From assembly GCF_000786105.1 (NCBI RefSeq), contig NZ_JTEV01000006.1:122945-186944 (forward strand): 64,000 nt of DNA. The letters are read 5' to 3'. The stretch is from Bdellovibrio sp. ArHS (GTDB taxonomy: Bacteria; Bdellovibrionota; Bdellovibrionia; Bdellovibrionales; Bdellovibrionaceae). The translations under genes were made by a program, and so were the position numbers. Each line of letters opens with the position of its first letter. Position 1 is the first letter of the stretch. The notes beneath the pieces are model-generated. The model ran no database searches, had not been told where the DNA came from, and saw only the letters and a list, made by a program, of their open reading frames with translations. Below, piece by piece: positions 1 through 9,835 of this stretch.

Positions 1-214
1 AACCACTAGAAATAATCGTCGATAAAACGATCAGCATACAATTCGAGAAATTTATATTGGGGTCGGCTGAGGTTCTGGCGACGGGGATCTAAGTACGCCA
101 TCTGCCTAGGAGCGAACAAAAGCCCCTCTATCTCGGGCCTATTTTGTCTTCAGCCATCAAGATTCGACAGCAAAAATCCGAAGTTCTGAACATATTCTGG
201 TACTGGAGGGCCCG

Positions 215-1687
215 TTGCTCAAACTTTTTTGGAAGAATCGCAGCATCCATTCGAAACTCATCATTCTCTGTCTATTCTCCATCCTTCCCTATTGGCTGTT
301 CATGAGCCTGTACCTAATGCCTTTGATTTTTCAAAATAAGATGCAGGACAGAAAGAATAGCCTCACAAAGGTCATCGACATCGTCACCTCAGAGCTTCAA
401 GTCATTCAGAAAAAAGAAAAAACAGGACTGCTTTCAACTGAGCAAGCCCAGAATGCTTTCAAAGAACTTGTTCAAGCCCACCGCTATGCTGACAAAGAAT
501 ATATCTGGATTCATGATCTTTCAGGCACCATGCAGTTACATCCAATAAATACAAAACTTAACGGCACTTCGATTCTTGCGATGAAGGACCCCAATGGAAA
601 TCCTCTTTTCCAAAAAATGAACGAGATCGTCAAGAAAGATCAGGCCGGATTTCATGAATACTTATGGCCCAAGCCCGGTGAGGAACAGCCCCAGCCCAAG
701 CTCAGCTACGTCAAGCTGGACCCTCACTGGAATTGGGTTCTGGGGACGGGAGTGTATATTGATGATATCAATAAAGAACTGAACTCTTTGAAAAAAAATG
801 TCGGCCTTGTCTACACAATCATCTCGGTTTTTTCGTTGGGGCTCTTTTATCTACTTTCATCAAACCTAGTCCGCAAAATCGACCAACTGAGTATCGACGT
901 CGCTGCGACCAGCATTCAAATCGAGGGAATCAGCCAGTCCATTTCTAAATCTGGAAAAGAAGTGAATCTGAACACTGAGAAATCAAACGAAAATATTCAA
1001 TCCAGTTTGGCATCGCTCAAAATTTTGCAGGAGATCTCTGAAAACAACCGGGCGCAATCTCACAATGTGGTCCATCTTTCCAAAGAATCTGAAATGGCCG
1101 CTAAGTCAGGCTACGACAAACTTCAGGAACTCAATCAGGCAGTAAAAGATCTTTCGCAAACCAACGAAAAGGTGATCGATTCCATGGCTGTTATCGACGA
1201 CATTGCATTCCAGACTAACTTACTGGCACTTAACGCGTCTGTCGAAGCCGCTCGCGCCGGTGAAGCAGGGCGCGGTTTCGCGGTCGTCGCCGACGCTGTC
1301 AGATCACTTGCCTTGAAGTCTGCAGAAGCCGCAAAGGATGTCAGAACGGTGACGGAAGAGTCCAAGATTAAAACAGAAAAAAGCGTCCTTCTAGCTGAAC
1401 AAGGCATGAGCGATCTAAAATCCATTTCAGATTCTTTTGTTCGCGTCGTCGAAATTAATCAAAAAATCGCCTTGGCTTCGGATCAGCAAAACGAAGGTGT
1501 CGGCCGGATTGAAAATGACATTCAAAACGTCTCCGCAACCATGGTCGACTTCGCCAAAAGCGCCCAGGAAACATCTGTGAATTCCTACGAGCTGTCGGCG
1601 TATTCAAAGGCCGTAATCAAACAGATAAATAAAATGACTGTGCAACTTATTGGCAAACTCCCAGAAAGAGACCTCAAGCATGACTAG
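215..1687 (+). CDS. Methyl-accepting chemotaxis protein, single-Cache sensor
   Basis: Membrane chemoreceptor that senses a periplasmic signal and controls the CheA kinase. TM1 lies at about residues 15-38. The periplasmic part has the single-Cache pattern ([15 protein letters not shown], then [10 protein letters not shown]). TM2 follows at about 200-218, and then the cytoplasmic coiled coil. The signalling hairpin is intact around residues 325-360 ([23 protein letters not shown]). No clear HAMP domain is visible. The start is TTG, preceded by CTGGAGGG. The last codons overlap the start of a bacteriohemerythrin gene, which suggests translational coupling and a link to oxygen or NO. The family call is secure; the ligand is unknown. 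Confidence 0.93.
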   Translation: MLKLFWKNRSIHSKLIILCLFSILPYWLFMSLYLMPLIFQNKMQDRKNSLTKVIDIVTSELQVIQKKEKTGLLSTEQAQNAFKELVQAHRYADKEYIWIHDLSGTMQLHPINTKLNGTSILAMKDPNGNPLFQKMNEIVKKDQAGFHEYLWPKPGEEQPQPKLSYVKLDPHWNWVLGTGVYIDDINKELNSLKKNVGLVYTIISVFSLGLFYLLSSNLVRKIDQLSIDVAATSIQIEGISQSISKSGKEVNLNTEKSNENIQSSLASLKILQEISENNRAQSHNVVHLSKESEMAAKSGYDKLQELNQAVKDLSQTNEKVIDSMAVIDDIAFQTNLLALNASVEAARAGEAGRGFAVVADAVRSLALKSAEAAKDVRTVTEESKIKTEKSVLLAEQGMSDLKSISDSFVRVVEINQKIALASDQQNEGVGRIENDIQNVSATMVDFAKSAQETSVNSYELSAYSKAVIKQINKMTVQLIGKLPERDLKHD

Positions 1688-2078
1688 AAATTTCAACTTC
1701 CAGTGGGACGACTCTTTGGTTATTGGTGTCGATACGATGGATCAGGATCATCAGAAGCTGATTCAGCTAATGAATGAGGTCTATCGTCTTTTCAAGAAAA
1801 ATGCAGCCCATTCTGATATTGAAAAATCCATGGACCAATTAGGTGATTTCGTGGTCGAGCATTTTCAAAGAGAAGAAAGGTACTTCGATTCTCTGCCTGA
1901 CTACGAAGACGGTCTTATTCACAAAGCCATCCACAAAAAATTGCTGGCACGATATTCTTCATTTCTTGAGGAATTCAAAAAGGGAAAAGAGATCAAAGAG
2001 GATTTTTTCTATTTCCTCAAAGCCTGGCTAGTGGCGCACATCGAAGGCGTTGACGCCAAATACGCCGAACACCCCTGA
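1680..2078 (+). CDS. Bacteriohemerythrin
   Basis: Di-iron O2-binding four-helix protein of 132 aa. All expected ligands are visible: H24, H61 and E65 (HFQRE), H81 and H85 (HKAIH), and H120 with D125 (HIEGVD). The ATG at 1680 overlaps the last codons of the upstream chemoreceptor, whose stop is at 1685-1687. A longer frame opens at a TTG at 1650, but the ATG matches the family N-terminus ([20 protein letters not shown]). Standalone bacteriohemerythrins are thought to deliver or buffer O2, or to bind NO. The overlap suggests it works with the chemoreceptor in aerotaxis or energy sensing; that role is inference. Confidence 0.93.
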   Translation: MTRNFNFQWDDSLVIGVDTMDQDHQKLIQLMNEVYRLFKKNAAHSDIEKSMDQLGDFVVEHFQREERYFDSLPDYEDGLIHKAIHKKLLARYSSFLEEFKKGKEIKEDFFYFLKAWLVAHIEGVDAKYAEHP

Positions 2079-2109
2079 GCGAAGTCTCGATTGCGTGAAT
2101 AACTAAAAA

Positions 2110-4836
2110 TTAAAAGTCGTAATAGATAACAACACGGCCGGGGATTCCCGCCGTTCCTCTGAACCCGCCGACACCCGCAGTTCCTCGATCTGCGTCGGCC
2201 ATATTGCCGGGATTCCGTCCTGAACCTGGCAAGGTTGATCCATTTTGAACTCCGGCGATGTAGGAGGATCCCCCGCCTCCGCCAGAGCCAATGGAACCAC
2301 CTCCGCCACCGTAATATCCTCCACCGCCACCAGCAATACCTGTGTCGCCCATGGCTCCGTTGGCCCCTTGAGCAAAGGCCCCGGAAGGACTCGTGCCGAA
2401 ATCTGCGCTCGATGCTCCCGCACCACCTGACGATTGACTTCCTCCCTTAGCCACATTGACGAAGGCCTCCATACCTCTTCCGCTGACTCCCGTTGTTCCG
2501 CCGCCGGGCCCGCCGTTATCCCCGCCCACCGCATTTTCAGAACCGACAGATCCGCCGCCACCGCCGCCAGCAACTAAAACACGCGACAATAAGGTCTGAT
2601 CTCCGAGTCTAATGTCAGAGGCTCCGCCACCACTTCCGCCATATCCGCCTCCAGATAAATCATAAACTCCTCCGAAGCCGCCCCCGTTCCAAGCGCTGCC
2701 ACCTGGGGCCGCTGATCCACCAACAAAAACGTAGAGTGTTTGACCAGAATACACATTCAACTCGCCGGTCGCGTACCCGCCTCCTCCGGCATTCCCCCCA
2801 AGGCTCATTCCGTACATATCTCCACCACCGGTGCCGCCGGCGCCCCACGCTTTGATGGTCACTTTCGTGCAGCCGGTGGGTTGAGTGAAGGTTTGCACGG
2901 CTCCGGTGTAATTGAAGACGACTTTTCCCGGAACGCAGTCGACGATGGATAAATTTGCTTCGCTGGTGTTGCCTAAAACATCAGTGACATTGACAACGGC
3001 CGCCCCGGTAACAGCAGGCGCCGTATACAGGCCGGTGACGGAGGCCATACTTCCGGCACCACTGATTAGAGAATAAATGTAGGGTGCGACCCCGCCTGTT
3101 GCTGAAAAAGATTTTGTCGTGTTGATATTCACGGAGCTTGATGAAGGTGAAATCGCCAACGCCGCGTTCACAGTGACCGAGGTTGTCGCGACGTTCAGCA
3201 AAGCATCTGTTACTTTGATCACAACGACCCCCGCACTACTCGGAGTATAAAGACCCGTGCTGCTATTTACTGTGCCAGCACCGGATTGAATCGCATAGAC
3301 ATAGGGGGCGAGCCCCCCACTTGCAGTGACTGTTAATGAGTTGGTGGTCGCAATAAGATTGCGATCTGCATTTAAAGAAAGTGGCGCCACTAACGATACA
3401 GACGACGAACTTGTATTTCCCAAGGCGTCCGTCACCGTCACGTGACCACTGCCAATCGAAGATCCGGCAGTGAGTGTCCCGTCGCTTGCGACCGTTCCTT
3501 GATCTGAAGAATACGTATAAGGAGGTACACCACCACTGGCGGAAAATTGAAAGCTTGTCTGTGTTACCAAAGTTTTCGACGCGGGTGAAAGACTGAGCGC
3601 GGGATTGACAGTGACGATGGCCATTGCGGTGTTGCCTAATGCATCCGTGACTGTCACCGTGTCTGTGCCACTCGTCGCAGGTGCCTCGTAATTTCCATGA
3701 TTATCGATACTTCCCAAAATCGCATTATAAGAATAAGAAGCGACACCTCCAACGCCAGAGAACGTCCTGCTATTGCCAACCGCCAAAGAAGTCGACGCGG
3801 GAGTGATTTGCAAAGAGGGATTGACTGTCAACTGCGCTTCACTAGTGTTCCCTGCCGCATCTGCCACCTGCACAAGTAAAGTCCCGACACCTGTAGCCGT
3901 CACCGTTGTTTGATCTGCCGCTGAACTTAAAACTCCCGAACCACTTGAAATTGAAAAAACATAAGGTGCAGGCCCTCCCGAAGCGGAGAGAGTGAATTGG
4001 TTGCCCACAGCGATGGTCGCTAAAAGAGGATTGATCATCACCCCTTGCTGAACTTGCACCGTCGCTTCAGCTGTGTTGCCGAGAGCGTCCGTAACAAGAA
4101 TCATGGTAATGGTCGCACTGGCTGGCGCCTGATAGGCCCCCGTGACAACACCCAATGTTCCATCGCCAATCAACATAGAGTAGGAGTAAGGAGGAACTCC
4201 ATCGACCCCTTGAAACTGCGTGTGTGCCAAAGTCCACATTGTTTCAGACATGGGACTGATTTTCAGAGGAGAATTCACGGTGATATCCTGAAGCACCGTC
4301 GTCCCCGCCGCATCCGTCACGGCAATTGTGCTGATGCCCGTGTAACCTTGGGGACTATAAAGTCCCGTCGTCGGATCGATGCTGCCGCCTCCGGATAAAA
4401 CTGTGAACTTAGGATGACCAATGCCGCCTGTCGCGGTGAAGGTATGATTGTTATTGGCCGCAATCACCACACTGCCTGAAGTGATTTGCAAAGGAGGCTT
4501 TACGACAATTTCAATGACGATGGCCTGTCCACTGCTATCGGAAATTTGGATGAGCGTTGTGCCCGGATTTGTGGGCGCGGTGAATTCTCCCGTTTGCGGA
4601 TCAATGCTGCCTTCGCCAGAAAGAATCGTGTACACGTAATGTCCCTTACCGCCTTCGGGATGCAGACTGATACGATCTCCGATCACTACTTCGGGAGTCG
4701 TTTGCTCCAACGCCACCTTAAAAGCTGGAAGCGTCGAGATAAAGTCGGCAGACATCTGCCCACAGCCCCACAAACCTATTGCGAGTATCGCAATGAGACA
4801 GCCTTTAAGAAAGGAAGAACCTCCAGAACGTTGCAC
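2110..4836 (-). CDS. Surface lipoprotein with eight Ig-like repeats and a glycine-rich C-terminal domain
   Basis: Probable outer-membrane lipoprotein of about 908 aa. The N-terminus has a hydrophobic stretch ending in a lipobox (GLWGC). Eight tandem repeats of about 70-80 residues follow (to about residue 640). Each has a GG-x-x-PY-x-Y strand, a G-x-G-x-x-x-x-x-TG-x-Y/F turn and a VTDALGNT-type end, as in bacterial Ig-like folds. The last 260 residues resemble the glycine-rich domain found in ALK/LTK-like and bacterial surface proteins: F-x-Y-TG, then GGGG runs, ending GRVVIYYDF. The longest frame starts at a TTG at 4851; I prefer the GTG at 4836, which has GGAGG four bases upstream. The binding partner is unknown; adhesion is inference. 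Confidence 0.85.
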   Translation of the reverse strand: MQRSGGSSFLKGCLIAILAIGLWGCGQMSADFISTLPAFKVALEQTTPEVVIGDRISLHPEGGKGHYVYTILSGEGSIDPQTGEFTAPTNPGTTLIQISDSSGQAIVIEIVVKPPLQITSGSVVIAANNNHTFTATGGIGHPKFTVLSGGGSIDPTTGLYSPQGYTGISTIAVTDAAGTTVLQDITVNSPLKISPMSETMWTLAHTQFQGVDGVPPYSYSMLIGDGTLGVVTGAYQAPASATITMILVTDALGNTAEATVQVQQGVMINPLLATIAVGNQFTLSASGGPAPYVFSISSGSGVLSSAADQTTVTATGVGTLLVQVADAAGNTSEAQLTVNPSLQITPASTSLAVGNSRTFSGVGGVASYSYNAILGSIDNHGNYEAPATSGTDTVTVTDALGNTAMAIVTVNPALSLSPASKTLVTQTSFQFSASGGVPPYTYSSDQGTVASDGTLTAGSSIGSGHVTVTDALGNTSSSSVSLVAPLSLNADRNLIATTNSLTVTASGGLAPYVYAIQSGAGTVNSSTGLYTPSSAGVVVIKVTDALLNVATTSVTVNAALAISPSSSSVNINTTKSFSATGGVAPYIYSLISGAGSMASVTGLYTAPAVTGAAVVNVTDVLGNTSEANLSIVDCVPGKVVFNYTGAVQTFTQPTGCTKVTIKAWGAGGTGGGDMYGMSLGGNAGGGGYATGELNVYSGQTLYVFVGGSAAPGGSAWNGGGFGGVYDLSGGGYGGSGGGASDIRLGDQTLLSRVLVAGGGGGGSVGSENAVGGDNGGPGGGTTGVSGRGMEAFVNVAKGGSQSSGGAGASSADFGTSPSGAFAQGANGAMGDTGIAGGGGGYYGGGGGSIGSGGGGGSSYIAGVQNGSTLPGSGRNPGNMADADRGTAGVGGFRGTAGIPGRVVIYYDF

Positions 4837-5043
4837 ATGTCCTCCGAGCAAATAATATGAATTTGTTTAACAAACGGCACAGATCCGTGGAGTCTGAAGA
4901 CAGCACCTCGAGGAAAATTCTGAAATCGAATGCATTGCGATTGGAGGGAAGATTCTGTTTCCGCTGTCATGATCGGCTAAAGCCCGGAAACACAGTCTCA
5001 GAACGAAAAACTTGAGTCTGAAAACCACGTGATTTTAGCAATC

Positions 5044-5080
5044 AAAAAAGGAAGAGTTTGAACAACTCTTCCTTTTTTTC
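5044..5080 (-). terminator. Rho-independent terminator of the dCache chemoreceptor gene
   Basis: A near-perfect inverted repeat (AAGGAAGAGTT, short loop, AACTCTTCC) is flanked by A6 on one side and T7 on the other. It can therefore work on both strands. It lies 19 bases past the chemoreceptor stop codon on the minus strand. Confidence 0.88.
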
Positions 5081-5098
5081 TTTTAGATTTAGTTTAGC

Positions 5099-6988
5099 TT
5101 AAGCGGCTTTTTCTGCCGATGTCTCTTCTTCCTTTGGCGTCAGCGTGTGCACCGTCGCCAACTCGCCCTGAGTGCCGTAAACAACCAGCTTCAGCTCGTC
5201 CACGACCGCTTTCATGATTTGCGCTTGAGAGTTAATTTCATCAGCGGTTCCCGCGATCTCTTCAGAAGACGCCGCATTCGATTGTACGGACTGATCCAAC
5301 TGATTCATCGCTTTGCTGATTTGTGTAATTCCTGTCGACTGCTCTTCACTCGCCGCAGAAATCTCGTTGTTCAAGTCAGAAACCTTCTTCACAGACTGCA
5401 CAATATTTTTAAGCATTTCACCGGATTTAGCGGATTTTACAGTTCCGCGCTCAATCTTATCTACGGACTCTTTAATAAGACCAGTGATATCTTTCGCTGC
5501 AGAAGCCGATCTTTGCGCTAAAGAACGTACGGCTTCCGCGACAACCGCGAACCCTTTACCATGCTCACCCGCACGAGCCGCTTCCACAGAGGCATTTAAC
5601 GCCAGAAGATTTGTTTGGAATGCGATATCATCAATCACGTTGATAATCTCTTCGATTTGTTTTGATGATTCAGAAATTTCTTTCATTGAAACAAGAAGTT
5701 CTTCCATCTCTTTTTCACCTTGAACAGCGAACTCAGAGGAAGCTGACGAAAGCGACGCCGCCTGTTTTGCATTGTCAGAGTTCATCTTCACCATCGAAGT
5801 CATCTCTTCAAGGGCCGCCACGGTTTCTTCCAAAGAAGCCGCAGACTCACTTGAAGACTGAGAAAGAGATTGACCAGCGATAGACAACTGTTGAATCGCG
5901 CTGGAAACCTGATCGCCAGAATTCTGAAGCTTTCCAGACAAGTCGCTGACTTTTTTAGAGATAAATTGAGCGACGATAACCACTGCCGCCAGCAAGAACA
6001 ACAGGCCGGTAAAAGCAATTAGAACCTGAGTCCACACCATTGATTTTGCCGCCGCTAAAACAGTGCTTGTTGGCGTTCTGACAATCAAAGCCCAAGGCTC
6101 TTCTGTATGGCCCACATTCATAGGAGAAACCACATAGAGATATTCTTGAGAGTCTTTTGGATCAACGCCTGTTAGCACGACCTCTTTGCCGTCTTTAATC
6201 GCCTCTTTAAATTTTTCCTCTTCGAAAGGATAAATTGCCGGCTTGGTGATTAATTTATCATCGGGATGTGAAACGTAATTGCCATGAGCCGTTACCAAGA
6301 ACGCCTCAGACGTAGGGAATGGCTTGATCAGAGCCGTTTTCTTTTGCAACTCTTTCAAAGGAAGATCCACGCCGGCCGCGCCCACGAATTTTCCATCGAT
6401 AACAATAGGCACCACCGCTGATGTCATTAAGACCTGTACGCCGTCGATAGGATACAGATAAGGCTCGATCATGGTTTCTTTTTGACGGGCCTTAGGCACA
6501 AGATAATAGTCCCCCTCACCGGCATTGGCATATCCCACCAAAGGAGTTAGCGTTGCTTTTCCACCTTCCCAATTCAAATAAGGAACGAAACGACCAGTTC
6601 CGTCATGTCCTTTTGCATTTGTGAATTCGGAATCGCGACTATCCCAGGCATTGGGTTCCCATCCCGTCCATGCACCGATGAGAAACTTATTTCTTTCAAG
6701 AACCTCTTTCAAAGAGGCCGTCACCGGCTCACGCTGAATGTATCCATTCTTTTTATAGGATTCGAAGAAGTGAGCCATGACTCGGGCGACATCCAATCCA
6801 CGTTCGACTTCAAGACGCATTTCCGTCGCATAGGCGCGAGCTGTTTCAACTGTTTTTTCAGTCGCTGCCTGTTCGGCCGTTTCATGACCGTTTTTTGCCA
6901 TAAGGAAAGTCATTGCCCCTAATACAAATAGCGCAATAAGAATAATAGGAACAGCTAACTTAACCCGAATTGAATAGTGTTTATTCAT
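5099..6988 (-). CDS. Methyl-accepting chemotaxis protein, double-Cache sensor
   Basis: Chemoreceptor of 629 aa. TM1 lies at about 10-30, a periplasmic dCache_1-type domain at about 40-320 ([15 protein letters not shown], then the membrane-distal/proximal motif [10 protein letters not shown]), and TM2 at about 325-350. The long coiled coil carries an intact hairpin ([25 protein letters not shown]). dCache domains often bind amino acids or other small ligands; the ligand cannot be read here. The ATG has GAGAAGAAGGA upstream. A sigma-28-like promoter lies just upstream at 7031-7057 and a terminator follows the gene, so it is probably transcribed alone with the motility genes. Confidence 0.95.
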   Translation of the reverse strand: MNKHYSIRVKLAVPIILIALFVLGAMTFLMAKNGHETAEQAATEKTVETARAYATEMRLEVERGLDVARVMAHFFESYKKNGYIQREPVTASLKEVLERNKFLIGAWTGWEPNAWDSRDSEFTNAKGHDGTGRFVPYLNWEGGKATLTPLVGYANAGEGDYYLVPKARQKETMIEPYLYPIDGVQVLMTSAVVPIVIDGKFVGAAGVDLPLKELQKKTALIKPFPTSEAFLVTAHGNYVSHPDDKLITKPAIYPFEEEKFKEAIKDGKEVVLTGVDPKDSQEYLYVVSPMNVGHTEEPWALIVRTPTSTVLAAAKSMVWTQVLIAFTGLLFLLAAVVIVAQFISKKVSDLSGKLQNSGDQVSSAIQQLSIAGQSLSQSSSESAASLEETVAALEEMTSMVKMNSDNAKQAASLSSASSEFAVQGEKEMEELLVSMKEISESSKQIEEIINVIDDIAFQTNLLALNASVEAARAGEHGKGFAVVAEAVRSLAQRSASAAKDITGLIKESVDKIERGTVKSAKSGEMLKNIVQSVKKVSDLNNEISAASEEQSTGITQISKAMNQLDQSVQSNAASSEEIAGTADEINSQAQIMKAVVDELKLVVYGTQGELATVHTLTPKEEETSAEKAA

Positions 6989-7030
6989 TTTACAAATCCT
7001 TCTTCTCCAAAAAATCCTGAAGCACAGAAT

Positions 7031-7057
7031 TTATCGGAAAAGAGGCGGTAAAAATTA
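7031..7057 (-). promoter_or_regulatory. Sigma-28 (FliA)-like promoter for the dCache chemoreceptor
   Basis: On the minus strand the sequence reads TAATTTTT, 11 bases, TCCGATAA. The enterobacterial FliA consensus, recalled from the literature, is TAAAGTTT-N11-GCCGATAA. The spacing is exact and the -10 has 7 of 8 matches. It ends 42 bases before the chemoreceptor start. Confidence 0.72.
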
Positions 7058-7098
7058 AGGGCTCCTAGGGTATTTCATACGGAAGACCAGCCTAGAAC

Positions 7099-8004
7099 CT
7101 AGCCTTTTTCTTGTTGAGACATTGTCTGGTAAAATACCTCGACCAAAGCCTTGTTCTCGGAGTTCTTTTTATAATAGAACATGAGGTCAATCTCGTAATG
7201 AAGGTCTTTGACGTAAACTCGGTTGAGCCTTCCTGAGCGCACCTGCTTCTTGATCGAGTGGGCTGGCAAAAACCCCCAACCCAGTCCCGCTTCGATAACT
7301 CGTTTCAAAGTTCCGACGTTGGCTGACTCAAAAATCGACGAAATATTCAGTCCCGCCCCGTGCATTTTGGCTTGGACCGCGTGGTTAAAGCCAGGAAACT
7401 CTTCGGTGAAGTTCACAAGTGGAAATGCACCGATATCTTTGAAACTGATTTGTTGGGGCATTTTTTCGTCTTTACTTGAACCCACCAACCACATCTCTTC
7501 TTTGGCCACGAATTTTTGCTCACTGTTTTCTAGTTCCGCATTAAACTCGGTCTTCACGTCAGGCAGAATCAAGATGTCGTACTGCCCCTTCTTGTAGCTT
7601 TTAATCAGCTCTTCACCGCGATCGTAGTCCACCTTCAACATCAAGTCTGGATTGTGCCGCATCAGACGTCCGACAATAGGGCTCATCAAGTGCAAACCCA
7701 GCGAGTTCAGTGTTCCAATACGCAACTGCCCCTTCATGTGCGCGCCGATCGACTTGATGGCAATTTCAGCTTGTTGAGTCAGATTGATAATCTTCTTGGC
7801 ATACTCATAAAGAACTTCACCCTGCGGAGTCGCTTTGATCTGCCGAACTCCGCGCACTAAAAGCTCCACGCCTAGATCTTCCTCTAGATTGCGAATCTGC
7901 TGCGAAACTGCGGGCTGAGTCAGATAAAGCTTGTCCGCCGCGGCTGTCATGCTTCCTTCACTGATCACCGTAACAAACGTGGTTAGCTGATAAAGGTTCT
8001 TCAC
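7099..8004 (-). CDS. LysR-family transcriptional regulator
   Basis: DNA-binding regulator of 301 aa, a normal LysR length. The N-terminal winged helix-turn-helix covers about residues 1-60 (FVTVISEGSMTAAADKLYLTQPAVSQQI, ending NLEEDLGVELLVRG). A periplasmic-binding-like effector domain follows (IGTLNSLGLHLMSPIVGRL). The start is GTG with AAAGGAG 8 bases upstream. It is divergent from the secreted protein gene at 8112, which is the usual layout for a LysR regulator and its target; that pairing is inference. The effector is unknown. Confidence 0.93.
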   Translation of the reverse strand: MKNLYQLTTFVTVISEGSMTAAADKLYLTQPAVSQQIRNLEEDLGVELLVRGVRQIKATPQGEVLYEYAKKIINLTQQAEIAIKSIGAHMKGQLRIGTLNSLGLHLMSPIVGRLMRHNPDLMLKVDYDRGEELIKSYKKGQYDILILPDVKTEFNAELENSEQKFVAKEEMWLVGSSKDEKMPQQISFKDIGAFPLVNFTEEFPGFNHAVQAKMHGAGLNISSIFESANVGTLKRVIEAGLGWGFLPAHSIKKQVRSGRLNRVYVKDLHYEIDLMFYYKKNSENKALVEVFYQTMSQQEKG

Positions 8005-8111
8005 AGGATTTTTCTCCTTTGCGCTTTGATCCGAAGGAATTTTGCTATTATACTTAATGCAACCTTACTCCGCCAAAAGCAGAGTGCAAGCATAACCAAC
8101 CCGAGGTCAGC

Positions 8112-8831
8112 ATGAAGTACAGCTTGTTCACATCACTCGCCGTTATTCTACTCAGTTTTAGCGCCCATGCAAAAGTCTTTCGTAATGCCTACATCGCATT
8201 TGAAATGCCTGAAACCTGGAAATGTAACTTGGAGCAAACAGAGTGGGTCTGCCGTAGCGAGCAAACGAAGGAATCCAAAGAAGCCATCATCATCCTGACC
8301 GCGAAGGAAGTGGGGCCCACGGATACATTTGCCTTGTATGAGTCTCACTTGAACACGCCTATTACGGTCAATCTTCGTGGCGGTGGCTCGGCCGAATCTA
8401 AAATTGTGTACAAAGCAAAGAGTGTGCAAATCAATGATCAAACATGGATCGACTCTCTTCACCTGGCTTCGGAAGTTCCGAATTACTTCACTCGTTACTT
8501 GGCCACGATCAAAGATAAGATCGCCATCTTGGTAACCTTCAGTGCGCACAAGCAGTATTATACGAAATACAGCCAAGACTTCTTCAAGGCAGTGATGAGT
8601 CTGCGAGTGATCGCTTCAAAAAATCTTTTGGCTAAACCCGACCTTGGTCCTATTCGCCCCGGCTCGGAAACTTTGGGAGCACCGATTAGTTCGGCAATGC
8701 CGGCTGATATGATTCAAGGCGATGGCACAGAATCCAAGGGCAGCAATAAAGCGATGCTTTTGGGCGGGGCTTTGTTGCTGGCGGCTTTGGGGGCTTTGAT
8801 TTATCTAAGAGCAAAAAAGAGGAAAAAATAA
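8112..8831 (+). CDS. Secreted protein with C-terminal membrane anchor, unknown function
   Basis: I do not recognise this family. The protein has 239 aa. It has a signal peptide (LFTSLAVILLSFSAHAK), a globular domain of about 150 residues with one possible disulfide (CNLEQTEWVC), a Gly/Pro/Ser linker, and a C-terminal hydrophobic helix (AMLLGGALLLAALGALIYL) followed by basic RAKKRKK. This layout fits a periplasmic domain tethered to the inner membrane. It is divergent from a LysR regulator and followed by a strong terminator. Confidence 0.8.
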   Translation: MKYSLFTSLAVILLSFSAHAKVFRNAYIAFEMPETWKCNLEQTEWVCRSEQTKESKEAIIILTAKEVGPTDTFALYESHLNTPITVNLRGGGSAESKIVYKAKSVQINDQTWIDSLHLASEVPNYFTRYLATIKDKIAILVTFSAHKQYYTKYSQDFFKAVMSLRVIASKNLLAKPDLGPIRPGSETLGAPISSAMPADMIQGDGTESKGSNKAMLLGGALLLAALGALIYLRAKKRKK

Positions 8832-8859
8832 AAAGCTGGTCCCTTTCGCTGTTGATGAT

Positions 8860-8891
8860 AAGCCCTTTTTTTTCACAAAGGGCTTTTTTTT
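8860..8891 (+). terminator. Rho-independent terminator
   Basis: The stem AAGCCCTTT / AAAGGGCTT is followed by a run of T residues, 28 bases past the stop of the secreted protein gene at 8112-8831. The loop itself is T-rich, so it could also stop minus-strand transcripts of the transposase-like gene. Confidence 0.85.
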
Positions 8892-8905
8892 ATTTCCTTG
8901 CCCTT

Positions 8906-9796
8906 CTATTTCGCTGGGTTGTGAATCAAAAATAAATTGTGATAAAGAACGTACATGGCGAGATGAAGCTCCAACCTTTCAGGCTTTTTCGTCGTATTCC
9001 ACGTCCTTCGAAAAAGTCGGCTGATGTTGGCTCGCAACATTGCGTAGGAATGATTAAGACTAAACAGAGGATCAAAACCCCCACCTTTAAGCTCCCCCTG
9101 CCCGACGACGCAGCCCCTTTGACCCTTGAAAGTGGTGTGACGGCATCGCGGGAAAAATCTTTTAACATCCTTCGGATAGTGAGGGTTTTCATCGGACTTA
9201 ATTGTCGCGAGTGGATGGATATGGGGCTTAAGCTCATGAAAGAGTTCTCGTCTTCTTTTTCCTCTTTCGTCCTTTCGTCTTCCGTATTTCTTTAGAGACC
9301 TTTGCACAAGAAGGCCTTTAGCGGGCATTCTGGCGACTTTAAAGCCTAAAATGCGTCGGGTCTCAGACTCGATCACAGCGACTACCGAGAGCGGTTTTAG
9401 CTTCGTGTGCTCAAAGGTTTCAAGGTCATCGAATTCCACTTCGAGGCTCGCGGCATGGCCCTGGCGTTCAAGCTCCAGGAAGTGCTTTGATGCTAATCCC
9501 ATAAAAATAAACTTCCGAAAGACGGTCTTACGATTGATCTTTAACAAAAAGGCGGCTCTGCGAAGAGAAGTTCCGCTGACCATGAGTTCATAGAACCTCA
9601 CATTGAGGTGGCGTTTCTTTTGCCGAAAGCACGGACTAAAGGTCGCGAGAGAAAAAAGCTTCTGGCAGGGTTTGCAACGAAAGCGTTGGTGACGGGAGTT
9701 GTCTGATTTCCGTAAAAAAGATCCGTAGGAAACGATGATATCCCGGGATTCGGCGGAGGAGTTGGTTTGCTGGCAATAGGGGCAATGAATGGGCAT
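8906..9796 (-). CDS. Zinc-ribbon DDE transposase-like protein (IS1/IS1595 type)
   Basis: Protein of 296 aa with an N-terminal zinc ribbon (CPYC at 5-8, CKPC at 41-44), a helix-turn-helix at about 74-97 (GTSLRRAAFLLKINRKTVFRK), and a DDE-like core. Candidate acidic residues are D123/D124 (EFDDLETFEH) and D202 (IKSDENPHY). The C-terminal part has an N-x-x-x-R-x-N-x-x-RL-x-RRTW-x-TTK pattern. I saw no terminal inverted repeats or target duplications around it, and it is the only such gene in the window. It could be a relic or a domesticated copy. A 12-bp hairpin ends two bases before the ATG and there is no visible ribosome binding site. Confidence 0.7.
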   Translation of the reverse strand: MPIHCPYCQQTNSSAESRDIIVSYGSFLRKSDNSRHQRFRCKPCQKLFSLATFSPCFRQKKRHLNVRFYELMVSGTSLRRAAFLLKINRKTVFRKFIFMGLASKHFLELERQGHAASLEVEFDDLETFEHTKLKPLSVVAVIESETRRILGFKVARMPAKGLLVQRSLKKYGRRKDERGKRRRELFHELKPHIHPLATIKSDENPHYPKDVKRFFPRCRHTTFKGQRGCVVGQGELKGGGFDPLFSLNHSYAMLRANISRLFRRTWNTTKKPERLELHLAMYVLYHNLFLIHNPAK

Positions 9797-9798
9797 AA

Positions 9799-9827
9799 TG
9801 GCAAAGAGTTGGGCAAACTCTTTGCCA
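9799..9827. other. Perfect 12-bp hairpin next to the transposase-like gene start
   Basis: Inverted repeat TGGCAAAGAGTT / AACTCTTTGCCA with a 5-base loop. It sits between the stop of the M16 protease gene (9836) and the ATG of the transposase-like gene (9796). There is no T-run on either side. It could block read-through translation, end the upstream mRNA, or be part of an old element end. Confidence 0.65.
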
Positions 9828-9835
9828 TCAACAGT

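Noticed and set aside
1..214. Possible end of an upstream gene or a terminator (GCCCC/GGGGC-like stem near 121-150)
   Set aside because: The stem is short and imperfect, and no open frame reaches in from the left edge with recognisable content.
2103..2573. Minus-strand open frame of 156 codons inside the glycine-rich lipoprotein gene
   Set aside because: A second frame in GC-rich, glycine-coding DNA; the lipoprotein frame runs through with clear repeats.
2940..4700. Regular DNA repeats of about 220 bases that could suggest a repeat array
   Set aside because: They code for the Ig-like protein repeats in one open frame and are diverged at the DNA level; not CRISPR-like.
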